DNA of 64,000 nt, from NCBI GenBank assembly GCA_951230915.1, contig OX579636.1, forward strand, positions 26,285,567-26,349,566, in the 5' to 3' direction. Source of the stretch: Antitrichia curtipendula (lineage: Eukaryota; Streptophyta; Bryopsida; Hypnales; Leucodontaceae). Positions 1-11,000 of this stretch are shown here, piece after piece. A model generated the notes under the pieces. It saw nothing but the letters and a program-made list of their open reading frames with translations, was not told where the DNA came from and ran no database searches. The position numbers were made by a program, and so were the translations under genes. Position 1 is the first letter of the stretch, and every line of letters begins with the position of its first letter.

Positions 1-720
1 TGCAAAGTGGATCCTCTTAATTCTCATTTTTTTGGGAATCCAAATTTTGTGTCCTTTGTTTTGTAAAATAATTGAATCCTAAACTGTAATGTTTCTATTA
101 ACTTTCTCTTAAAACTTTTCAACTCCCTTAATCAAAAAAGACATTCAATTCTCTATAGATATGGCCCCCATGGTTGCAAAATGAACCCGGTTCTCTCTCA
201 TATTTTTCCTTTTAAATTCTAAATTTTTCCCACCTTTATTTTGATATCAATTGAACCCCCAAGATTTTCATTGGTTCTCTCATCAAACTTTTCAACTCCT
301 TGTAGAAAGAAAATTTAGAAAAAATTAGTAAATTTAGGAAAAAAAATAGCTATTAAGGGCCTCTTATTAGAAAAGTTAAAGATAAAATTAAAAACAAAGT
401 TAAAATACATTTAAAAGTGTGAATAGAACTATATGCATAGGATGAATGAAAAATGAAAAAATAAAAAAATAAAAAAGAAACTTGGATGAATAAGGTGTGA
501 TTTAGATCACACCTCTTCAAAGTTGAACCTTTCTTTCTTTTGGAAAAACTATAAAATGTTAGAAAAAAAAGAAAAACAATGGCAATTGTAAGACCCACAT
601 TATTTTTATGAAATTTATTGTATTATTATATTGCTGTTATTGAATTGTTAATTATTGCATTGCTTGTTTTAATTAGGGATTGTTTATTTTGGATTGTTGT
701 ATTCCTATATGTGCATTTTG
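1..720. repeat. AT-rich intergenic DNA with a degenerate duplicated segment
   Basis: Bases 1-130 and 170-305 resemble each other (aattgaa.cc..aa.tt, ttctct.atcaaacttttcaactcc). The same degenerate text recurs near 2480-2640 and 9230-9500, so this is an old dispersed repeat of unknown class. I see no terminal repeats or credible coding sequence. The rest of the stretch is A/T runs. Confidence 0.4.
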
Positions 721-1700
721 GATTCTTGTGTTTTACCTGTCACTGTTCGTTGGTCGATCAAAGCAGGCTGGTCAATCAAAGCACTTCAGAAAGAGAGAGT
801 TGCGATCAATCAGAGCAAAGATTGAATCAGTGCATGTAGGCCAAATGGAGGGCTTGTGAAGGAAATTGGAAGATTGAAGATTGGACGCTGTTGGTGTTGC
901 AATTTGGGAAGCAAACCAGCACCGAACTCTTATGCAGTGATCGACAAGAGGCGATTGCGCATTGAGATTGAGCGCGATTGGTCAAGTGATTCGATGACTT
1001 GCTGCGCCTTGGGCTCGATGTGGAAGCAGGAAGGAGTGTTGGACAATCCGAAGCCAAAACGACAGAGATTAGAGAGTGAGCAAACAGAGCAGGAGCAAAT
1101 TCCAATTGCGGTGGAGCCTCTGGTGTAGGCGAGAGAAACAAGGCACGGGGAAGACCAAAAATCAAATTAAAATTAGGAGCTGAACTTGCAGCCTGGAGCA
1201 AAGGCCGAATTCAATGCAAGGAAGGCAAAACGGAGCGGCTTGGGAACCAATCAAAAAGAAGCAACAAAAACCGACATTGAATCCGAGAAATTTGGCGAAT
1301 TTGATGTGTGCAGTAGCAACCCAAAATTTTGTTTTTTTCGATCGTTGATTGCAAACTATCCATGTAAATCGTTGTGAACCCCTCGTTGTGATGATCAGAT
1401 TGATTAGTTGCGGAAAAAAATCAAAATTTGATAATTGAGATTGGATGCAAGCACCGCTGCAACCTGCGAGTTACGGGAAGAGGAGCGATTAGAGATTTGA
1501 AAGCCAGTCTGAGACCGATCTACGGTCTTGGGGTTTTGACCACGGAGATAGGGTGCGGCAATCGACTTTGGGTCCAATCGCTTACTCAATCGCACGGTTT
1601 TGGAATTCTGATACATGTTTTTGAGGGTGTTTGCACGGATTTGGGTCAGTGTGTGTGGTCTTAGGCTAACCATATGGCTTTAGGGTTTGAAGTTCGTGCT
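720..1700 (+). other. GC-richer gene-like island, unidentified
   Basis: Base composition is clearly higher in GC than the flanks, and the island ends in motifs common in plant 5' untranslated regions (ttagggtttg repeats near 1670-1750). Short open frames exist on both strands (for example 856-1128 and 1186-1377), but none shows a recognisable domain, and opposite-strand frames are equally long. It may be the remains of a first exon or promoter of a lost gene, or a transposon fragment. No function is assigned. Confidence 0.25.
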
Positions 1701-3262
1701 TTTGGTAATTTATTTTTTCTTCCATTCAAGTTTTGATCTTAGGGTTTGTTTATTTAATAAAATTGTGATTAGTTCTAATGTTTTGATCATAGGTTTGAGA
1801 AGTTTGGACAATTTATAAATTGTTCCAATGCTATGTTTGCCATGGTTTTAGGTTCATCTTTTGGGTAACCATAAAAATTGGATCAATGTTTTGTTGCATG
1901 TAGGTACTAACTTTGTGGTCATTTGGATCATTTGACTTGGAATAATTTGACCAAAAGCAAAAGCAAAAGAAAAATAAAATAAAAAATTGACCATTAGTAA
2001 AATTTTAAACTCAACATATTTTGCATAATTAGGAACAATTTGAATAGAACACGGAATTGCTAAACATTTTTGCATGGACAAGATAGCTATAGATTGGCTG
2101 GACAATTTGACCTATACATAAAAAAGAATAATTAATGAATTATGTGTACTATTTTATAAGTATTATCTTGTTATGATTAAGTTCTAGAGCATGTATCATA
2201 TAAGAATCATTTGACCAAACCTGATTTATTTGACAAAAAATGATTTGACCTCCTTTTAGAATACTATATAGGATTGGGACTTCATACATTGTGTCACATA
2301 TATTGATAGTGGATTGGCCAACAAAATTTCACACATATGGGTATAAGAATGTTATAATATTATTCTAAACTTTTAAATACAAATCTATTTGAAAGTGACT
2401 CTAGTCACAAAACGTTAGACTGATTAAACATTTCCATAAAACAAAGAACCTCTATACTAGTGTTTCCTAAGTTTTGTGAAAGAACAAAACTTAGTTCACA
2501 CTCCCTCAATTGAAAAGACATTGAATTCTCTATGGACTTCAATTTTAGTCGTGTGACTTCAAAATCCAATTATTTTTGTCATAACTTCATGCTACTCTTT
2601 TCTTAGTTGTAACTTCAAACGGATCCTATGGTCAAGAGTGGACCCTATATTTTTCAATGCAAAACCCTTAAAGGTCACTTCAAAGAATTGGCTAAACTAT
2701 TTCCAATGTAAAGGTTGACACCAAAATTTTATAGCAATTTGAACTTTGGATCTATAACCATTGAATGATGATTCTTTAATTTTTTAATAATTATTATATG
2801 CTAAATAAATCACCATGATGTTCTACACTATGGTGCAAACCTACGAAGTAATTTTCAGATACTTTGAACATCAATTGCATTTGATATGAATTGTTTTGCT
2901 TTTAATCAGAAATTCAAAATAATTTCAGATTCCTTCCAAAAAATTCGCAAATTTTTTATGGTTATGGGCCCCGTCTAAAAATGCCGACGCTCCCAATGAG
3001 AGGTCCCACGGCGGGACAGGGAACTCCGACGCCGACGCTCCCCTCACAAGGGAACCTCCGTGGTGCGAAGGGGCACGCTGGAGGAAGTCCGGGGAATGGA
3101 GAAGCACATCCACTTGTGCATAGTTATCCTCACTTGCTGATCATACAAGAAAGTTTTTTGCAATTCTACAGTTGGTTATGTGGAAAGAATTCACTATAAA
3201 GCAGACAACTTTGTTATAATGTGAACGATATTTTCTTTATAATCATTCCGCGCGGTTGGTGT
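1700..3262. other. AT-rich intergenic DNA with one short GC-rich patch
   Basis: No gene is visible. Bases 2480-2640 belong to the dispersed repeat seen at 1-305. Bases 2970-3110 form a sharply bounded GC-rich patch in which GCCGACGCTCCC occurs twice (about 2981 and 3032). Its origin is unknown. Confidence 0.35.
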
Positions 3263-3525
3263 CACAGAAAGATTTAGTGACGTTAACCAGGGCTAATCCT
3301 TTGAGGAATAGCCCCCACTTTAGCCCCCTTGTACAAAGTGTTTGAAAAATCTTGGATTTTTTTTTTCACACTACTTTAGACCCCAAAATGTCCCACCTTG
3401 GCCCGGTTAAAGTTCATGTGGGCTTAAGCCTTGGGGTCTAAAGTGGGGCAGTTTAGACCCCTCCAAAACTTTAGCCCCCTCCAAAACTTTAGCCCCAGGG
3501 GCTAATGCCACGAAATCTTCCTGTG
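3263..3525 (+). mobile_element. MITE, CACTA-like family, copy 1
   Basis: Terminal inverted repeats CACAGAAAGATTT... and ...AAATCTTCCTGTG bound a 263-bp element with 3-bp direct duplication TGT on both sides. The inside is built from repeated variants of actttagcccc and tctaaagt in both orientations, so the whole unit can fold. It carries a local duplication of cctccaaaactttagcccc near its right end. A CAC-starting terminus with a 3-bp target duplication fits the CACTA (CMC) superfamily, but no transposase is encoded, so the assignment is inference. Confidence 0.75.
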
Positions 3526-5188
3526 TGTGCGGAGACTACGATCCATTATATGTCTGTCTTTGCAACTAGCAGTCTTTTGTATTCTCCTGCCGGAATCCTT
3601 CGAGATTGTAGTCTTTGATTTTTCATGTGTTGTTTTACTAAGGCTGTTGTTTGGAAATGGAGTGGCAGAGATTAGCAACAATAGCAACAAACGGTTCAGA
3701 AGGTGCCAGTGTATCTGTCACAGGTGCTACATCTATTTGGGAGATTTGTCTCGCTATAAAGAACTTCATCTGGTTGTTGAAGGAAGAACACCCGACTGGT
3801 ATGTAGCAGCAAATTATTATCGACAAGCTTCTGCTCTGTGGCCTGCTGGTGGCAATGCTCATAACCAAGTTCTTGTACCAATCTAGGTGGTCTTTGTATT
3901 ATCTGACAGCATGAATTTCTCAGTGGGGACGTAAGCATTTCGTTTCATGATCTAGTGCAATTCCTCAGATCCGCATTGATCGAATCGATCTTCGTAGTAT
4001 GTCTGCGAATTTCGTGTCCAGATTTTCTTTATCAAAACTTATGTGGGATAGCATATTGGTGCTGCAGCTGGGTGTGCTGGCCACCTGTGCGGGGGACAAC
4101 TTGTAGGCTTTGTATCATTATCTGTCTAGTTTAGCTGTGCATGTTCCCTTTTCTAAGGCCCATGCAAATGCTAAGCTTCTGTTTGAAAAGGTACTTACTC
4201 ATTGCGATTCCTTGAAAACGGCATACTTCTTTAACTTGTAAGTGCCCAAGTGGTGGCATTCATATCTCGGGGTTTTGAAATAAATCATCTGGGATGCCTC
4301 AAGAATGTTACAAATGTACCAATTATAGAAAGAGGAAAGCATACACCACATTTTTGAATGATAGCAATATATTTTGAGAGTTACTGTAATCAACATTAGT
4401 AGATTGGGTAATTCAGGGTTTTCATATCTCAGTTCAGCAATGAATGACTTATTGTTCCTTCAAAATATAGTGCGGAACTTTATGCATAGTCCAAACACGA
4501 TTTTGACGCAATTTCATGAGTTGCGGGTTTCCTTTTTTGCAATTTTTTCTTTTGAAATGCCAAATCTGATTCGTGTATTATAACTCGCAAAATCAACGCC
4601 ACAATACACAGCTGTCGAATTCACCTGATGACGATGTGGCTATTGATATTGAAATGGCGCAAGCGTTTGAGAGCCACAAGTCCAACACAGAATCTCATCC
4701 AGAGTGCCCTCTTGCTTGATTGCAACGACGGTTTCGTGTGCATTTCATCACGCTTATTGGACTCCTTTTCAACAAATCAGGGTTTGACTCTTTTCTGCCA
4801 TTGTCGTTTAGCTTTCCTAAATTGTTTGATTATGTTACCAAATGATGCCTATTAAATCTGGCAGGGTTGCCTTGATTCGTGGCCAACCATAAGCACAACT
4901 GACCCTTCTATTGTCCTCTTGGCAAGTTGGAAGATTTCTCGGAGCTTTCTACGCTCGTGCTTCGAGAAGCACAACTTCTACTTCTGCTCTCCCAAGACAA
5001 CGCGCTAATTAGTTCTTCTTTCACCCTCGAGAAATCTAATTGTTTCTAGAATCAAGCGTTCAGCGTCATGCAACTCGTTGTTTTATTGATCTTTTCCGTT
5101 CACAATGTCGGGCATAAGAAAGACAAGAGCAGTCGTAGTTCTCAGCGGCCGGAAATGTCACCCGTTGTGATGTATATATATATTTTAA

Positions 5189-5431
5189 CACAGGAAGATT
5201 TCATGACGTTAACCGGGGCTAATCCTTTGAGGAATAGCCCCCACTTTACACCCCTTGTACACAGTGTTTGAAAAATCTCGGGCATTTTTTTTTCACACTA
5301 CTTTAGACCCCAAAATGTCCCACCTTGGCCGGGCTAAAGTTCATACGGGGTTAAGCCTTGGGGTCTAAAGTGTGGCAATTAAGACCCCCCAAACTTTAGC
5401 CCCAGGGGCTAACGCCACAAAATCTTCCTTG
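5189..5431 (+). mobile_element. MITE, CACTA-like family, copy 2
   Basis: Same family and orientation as the 3263-3525 copy: CACAGGAAGATTT at the left, AAATCTTCCTTG at the right, with the same internal actttagaccccaaaatg and ggcttaagccttgggg-type blocks. The right terminus is mutated and a clean 3-bp duplication is not visible. It lies inside the SMG7-like relic. Confidence 0.7.
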
Positions 5432-5465
5432 CGCAAGCCACTATATTTGCATTTTGATTCATGAC

Positions 5466-5711
5466 CACAGAAAGATTTCGTGGCATTAGCCCCTGGGGCT
5501 AAATTTTTTTTGGGGGGGTAAACTGTCCCACTTTAGACCCCAAGGCTTAACCCCGCATAAACTTTAGCCCGGCCAAGGTGGGACATTTCGGGGTCTAAAG
5601 TAGTGTGAAAAAAAAAATCCGAGATTTTTCAAACACTGTGTACATGGGGGCTAAAGTGGGGGCTATTCCTCAAAGGATTAGCCCCGGTTAACGTCATGAA
5701 ATCTTCCTGTG
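5466..5711 (-). mobile_element. MITE, CACTA-like family, copy 3 (inverted)
   Basis: Opposite orientation to copy 2 and only 34 bp away, so copies 2 and 3 form a long inverted pair. Termini are CACAGAAAGATTT and AAATCTTCCTGTG, with an exact GAC duplication on both sides. This 3-bp duplication, like TGT around copy 1, fixes the element ends. Confidence 0.75.
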
Positions 5712-5982
5712 GACTGGCGTGTTGCAGGATTGCACGAGAACGGAAGAGCCATGTTGCAGCCCCTTGTTTCCTACAGTAGTGGTCATGTGCAATTGGCTGT
5801 CCTGCTACCCGAATTTTTGCCAACAAATTCAGGGTGATGAGGAATGTGAGAAACTGCAATGTAGTTTTGTGAAGGAAGCGTGCATGCTCTTATTAAAGTG
5901 CGTGCAACAAGTTGGCATGGCCAAACCCCACGACAATGACTGTATAGCTTACTCTGAAAAGGAAGGTCATCATAGAATTTAA

Positions 5983-6222
5983 CAGGAAGATTTCGTGACA
6001 TTAACTGGGACTAATTCTTTGAGGAATAGCCCCCACTTTAAACCCCTTGTACGCGGTGTTTGAAAAATCTCGGGCGTTCTTTTTTCACACTACTTTAGAC
6101 CCCAAAATGTCCCACCTTGGCCAGGCTAAAGTTCACGCAGGGTTAAGCCTTTGGGTCTAAAGTGGGGTAGTTTAGACCCCCCAAACTTTAGCCCGGGGGG
6201 CTAACGCCACAAAATCTTTCTG
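5983..6222 (+). mobile_element. MITE, CACTA-like family, copy 4
   Basis: Starts CAGGAAGATTTCGTG and ends CACAAAATCTTTCTG. It interrupts an SMG7-like exon: flanks read ...cat cat aga att before it and gaa acc gtt tta tgg after it, which join in frame if the element and a few duplicated bases are removed. The outermost bases are worn and the target duplication is ambiguous. Confidence 0.7.
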
Positions 6223-6440
6223 TCGAATTGAAACCGTTTTATGGAAAGACAAAGAACTGTGTGGTATAGTCCCTTTGAAGCTTTCAGAAACTTCGGAGAC
6301 TGCTTTAAAGTTATCGATGTTGGCCAAGAGTGCCCACAATGTGCCTGAGTTTGCGTGTGTTGTGCGTGCGGAGCGCCTTATGAAGGCCTTGAAGTTCCTT
6401 TGTTCTGTGCTCAAGTGATTCTTCATAACTTATGCTATTA

Positions 6441-6938
6441 GGGCATTTGCAATTCAGCCCCTGTATATGGCCCAATATCGGTATACCTAACTTTTGAACG
6501 GTAAATAATTAGAACTTGAAAATTGTCTCATTGGAAGCACATCTGAAAAAACTTGGTGAAGGTTCAAGAAAATTCAAAATTGAACATTGGACAAGTACTT
6601 CAAAAGCAAGGTAAAAATCTGAAATTATAGAGGTCTTAACAAATCACGGTTACCAAAGCAACATTTGGCCATTGACCCTCTAAATATGGCCAAATGTGGG
6701 GGGTCAATGCCCAAATGTTGCTTTGGTAACCGTGATTTGCTAAGACCTCTATAATTTCAGATTTTTACCTTGCTTTTGAAGTACTTGTCCAATGTTCAAT
6801 TTTGAATTTTCTTGAACCTTCACCAAGTTTTTTCAGATGCGCTTCCAATGAGACAGTTTTCAAGTTCTAATTATTTACCGTTCAAAAGTTAGTTATACCA
6901 ATATCGGGCCATATATAGGGGCTGCATTGCAAATGCCC
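6441..6938. mobile_element. Tourist-like (PIF/Harbinger) hairpin MITE
   Basis: A 498-bp element that is almost entirely an inverted repeat: left arm 6441-6678 and right arm 6701-6938 pair with few mismatches around a loop of about 22 bp. Ends are GGGCATTTGCAAT and its complement, flanked on both sides by TTA (6438-6440 and 6939-6941). A TWA target duplication with GGGCATTTG-type ends is the signature of Tourist/PIF-Harbinger MITEs. No coding capacity. Transcripts would form a long hairpin, a good small-RNA source. Confidence 0.85.
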
Positions 6939-7295
6939 TTACTACGCTCAGCAAGTCTGCATTTGGTTGGGCCTTTGTCCCTCTGAACGGATCAGATGCT
7001 CCCAATCCTCTGGAGATTTGGTTCGGACTGCAAATGGATCAATGCAGTTGAAAAGTCCAGGCCCTTATATATCTCATAAAGTTTTTACAATAGCACAATG
7101 CACTTACAGGTATCATATGTTATATAACTGACAATTGTGGGCATGCCTAGAGATATTTTTGTTTACAAGATCACTTGCACAACGACATCACAAATTTATG
7201 TTGGTCAATCTATAGACGCAAATAGATAATACAAACAACATAAGTCGAACCCCCCATCTCGTACGAAGTCTGACGTAAAGAAATATAAACCATTT

Positions 7296-8027
7296 GGGTG
7301 AATGCAAAAAAGACCGACGAAAAAGCGTAGCGTTCTCCACAGTACTCATGTTTTTTTTGGGAGTACTATATAATTAGAATTTCTTTTTTTTTAAATCTGA
7401 AAAATATGTTCAATGTATACACCTTTAAGAAGAAGTTACCTTAGGAAGGAAAAGCATAGAAAAATTCTCTAAGTAGGAGAATTGGAAAAGTGCAAAATCT
7501 CATGAAAATAGGTACTTTCACATTTTAGTTTGTAAAAAATAGGAAAAATCATTTTTAAGGAAATTAGAAATTGGCCATTCGGGAGGACTTTATAGGAAAG
7601 AGATTTCACCAAAAATATGATCTTGAAACAATTTTGAATGTTCAGAACTGCGCGCCCAAGGGAGCCCTGTTTGCACGTATGTGGAGGGCATAAAATAAAA
7701 TATTTTTAAATTTCCTTTGGTAGAAACATGACTTCCTACTATAGGAATAGCCCATAGAAATTTTAGACCTAGATCATTAAGTTTGGATACTCCCCAATAC
7801 TAAAAAAAACTAAACTGCAAAGTGTGATAAATTAGCTAAATTTAAATTTAAACATAAAATGATTTTTAAATTTTTTTGAAAAATAAGTGATCTAAACAAG
7901 ATCAGGTTAGACATCTCCAAGAAAAATTTCAAATTAATTGGATTCATTCTTCAAAAGTTATAGCTAATAACAAGTTCCACACGTCAAGTGTGACAAAAAA
8001 TAGTACTAGTCTTTCTTGCAATCACCC
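7296..8027. mobile_element. 732-bp TIR element with 4-bp duplication, copy A
   Basis: Ends GGGTGAATGC... and ...GCAATCACCC, flanked by ATTT on both sides. A second copy of exactly the same length sits at 20609-21340, and the two align along most of their length (shared blocks include acacctttaaga, ttctctaagtaggaga and attggccatt). No transposase. 4-bp duplications occur in Sola- and Ginger-type DNA transposons among others; the superfamily is not determined. Confidence 0.75.
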
Positions 8028-11000
8028 ATTTGAAGATTTCTTTAAAATGGATGTTCTATACAAATCTACGAATAAAAATGAATGTGATACAATTGAATTA
8101 GATACAATAACTACCCTTCAAACATTAGGAAAAAATGGCTACAACATAACAAAAGGAAATCCTTGTAAAGATTCTACATTTAAATATTTACGTTCGAAAG
8201 GTATTATTCAATATATTTAAATAAATGATGTTTCAATAAAACTTTTTTGCACTAGTTCATACCTTTAGTTTTTATTTAATTGTTATTTTTAGAATGACTT
8301 CTATTTTTTATTTATTTTTATTTTGACCTTATTTTGACCTTATTTTCATCATTATACTTGTGAGTGACTTTTTCTTGTAATTTTACACCCTCACTTATCA
8401 ATTTATATACCACCTTGCTTTCAATATTATGGTCATCATCAAAGACTTCTATCTGAAGCACTCATTGTTCCAATACTATTGTATCTTCATTCAATTCAAC
8501 TTTATACTTTCTTTTTGCTAGCACCAAGTTATGATGCAATCTATCTGCTTATTGCGGCGTATTTGATGTCTTAACAATATTAATCTAATTCCTAAGAATA
8601 ATATCCATTTGAACATATTGCAAGAACAAGTTTTATATTATAGAAGTAAAATATTATAGATCACACAAGAAAAGAAAACACAACAATATTACTTATGGAT
8701 AAAAAATTATAATTTTTTATCACAAGAGTGATGAAATTGTGAAAGTGACTTTAAGTGTATGACTCCTCTTTTTACATGTCAAACCTATTATTAAGGTCAT
8801 TAAAACAATGAGGTTGGAAGGCTTGACATATATAATGACAATCAATTTATGGCTTTTCAAAATGTGAATTTTTCTTCAAGATTTAGTGTATTTAATATGA
8901 TTTAACAATGTGATTTTTGTAGGTGATTCTTTAAGGCCCACACGTCTTATTAAGACTAATAGGAGACATGTAATTACATACCTAAAAAATAAAATTTTAA
9001 AATCACATTCATAGGAACTTGAAAATGAAGTTTGGAAAAGTGGTGATAGGCTCATCCTTCAAGGATAATCAAATATGTAGACTTCAGTTGGCGTAGAAGT
9101 CTTGGTAACTATGAATTTGTTATGGTAAACTTTGGAGGTGTATGTTGACCACTAGCTAATGCTAAACTCTATATTCCTCATTATAAAAACATCAAAGATT
9201 TGAAATCCATTGGTTGGCTTAAAAACCTTTCAGTTTTTATATTTAAATCATTTTAGTTCCAAAATTATCCAGCCTTGGTTTTGTAAATTAATTGAACTCC
9301 AAAGTTTTTCATTGATTGTAAATTAATTGAATCCCAAAGTTTTTCATTGGTTCCTTCAAAATCTTTATAAAACCCTCAATCAAAAGACACTATGGGCTTT
9401 AATTTTAGTCTCATGACTTCAAAATTCTTTTATTTTTGTCTTGGCTTCAATCCATCATTTTCATCCTAGCTTCATTTCATTTAGTAGTGGTGCCTCAAAG
9501 CAACCCTATGATTGCAAAGCATTTTTTTAGATTATTCAATACATGAATCTCAAAAGTCATTCAAAAATTAGCTAAAACATTTCTCACCTAAAGGTAGTCA
9601 ATGGAATTAATGATTTTTAAGTGACCTTTTGGTTAGGGCTATATTCTAAATGAAGAGGCTAAACAAAAGTATAAGGGAGCATATAAAAATAATAAAATAT
9701 TGGTTCCTATAACAATGATGTATGCAAGGAAGACTATGTTGTGACAATTCTCAAATTCCAAAATATTCAATCCTCATTTCTTCAATTGAATCTCATTTCT
9801 AATAATATTTTTATAAATGACCAATTTAAAAAAAATAATAATTAAAAAAAATTCTATCTACATATGATTTAAATGCCCATCATGTGCTAAAGGTTATTCT
9901 TAAGTTGCCAAACATCTTCCGTCCACCAAGGGTAAGTTTTCTTTTATCCTAACGGATGATGCAAACAAATTTATCTAGAACTAGTGTATTCTTGAAAAGA
10001 TGTCAAAGTACTCAAGTTTGTCAATAATTCTTTCTGTTGTGTATCTTAAGAGTGCAAACTCAAACATGCTAGATCTTATTTTACTGTCCTTTAGAAAAAA
10101 TTGCAAGTATTAATGATCCAATATTTTGCACTTTAAATATTTCCTTTATCTCCTAAGATGAATCAAGGCACATGAAGGTTAAATATACTGACCTTATATT
10201 ATGATCTAAAATTGCAAAGGTGGAATTAAATTCTAAACAATTTGAAGAAAACTCAATAATAACAAATTTAAAAATATCATTGGTATATTAAATTCTAAAA
10301 AAATACTAATTTAGAAAAGATATGAATTTTTTTTTAGAATTCCATCCAAAATTCAATTTAATTACATAAATTTTGGTATGAAATACGAAGTAAGAATTTT
10401 AAAAATAGTGTTAATCCAAAATTTAATTTTATTAAATAAAATTTGGAATGAAATACAAAGTAGGAATTTAATCCCTAAAGTCCCAAAGTCTTTTTGGGAG
10501 GTCAAAAACCACTCAAAATTGCTATTTCTACTGCAATTAGTTAAAAATCAAACTAATAGAAACTTTAGATATTGAACCACATGATTTTACTCTAAACTTG
10601 TATGAAAACAAACTAAATCTTGTGTATATCTTTTTTTTTGGAAAAATAGTAAAAATTTAATTAAAAAAACAAAGCCAATGTGTTGTTTTTTCACAAAGAT
10701 GCTTTCTACAATTGCAAAACAAAATAATTTTCTCACAAATTATCCAAATGGAATGAAAAAAAAATCTACAAATAAAAAAATGAGTTCTATAATAATAATA
10801 ATAATTTTTGAATTATTATAAGTTTTTTGTGCTACTTGGGCTAGATTGTATTAGATTTGGTTGTATAACTTTTGCTCTCTAATACATGATGAAAGAAAAC
10901 TATATTGTTGAAAGCTAATATGTTCTTCTATTTTGAAATAAAGTTTCAACAAATCATGCCAAAAATTGAGATTATATAAGTCTAAAAAAATATTTTTTTA

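Larger units (their letters stand above)
3683..6418 (+). pseudogene. SMG7/EST1-like nonsense-mediated decay factor, relic
   Basis: SMG7 binds phosphorylated UPF1 through a 14-3-3-like domain and promotes decay of mRNAs with premature stops. Coding blocks in one orientation resemble the family. 3683-3868 reads YLGDLSRYKEL..., then YYRQASALWPAGGNAHNQ, ending at a GT donor. 4068-4190 reads LGVLATCAGDNL, stop, ALYHYLSSLAVHVPF. 4620-4781 ends RRFRVHFITLIGLLF. About 4930-5175 includes AFSVMQLVVLLIFSVHNV. 5720-5982 has TVVVMCNWLSCYPNF. 6223-6418 begins ETVLWKDKELCGIVPL. Intron borders after 3868, before 4068 and after 4190 are canonical and phase 0. In-frame stops lie at 4104 (TAG), 4717 (TGA) and 5047 (TAG). 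MITE copy 4 splits an exon between HHRI and ETVLWKD, so the gene is dead here. The N-terminal part was not found upstream. The family call is from recognition, not a search. Confidence 0.7.

Noticed and set aside
7990..8220. 76-codon open frame as a gene
   Set aside because: It begins inside the terminal repeat of the 732-bp element, has no domain, and its start is shared with the repeat at 21.3 kb.
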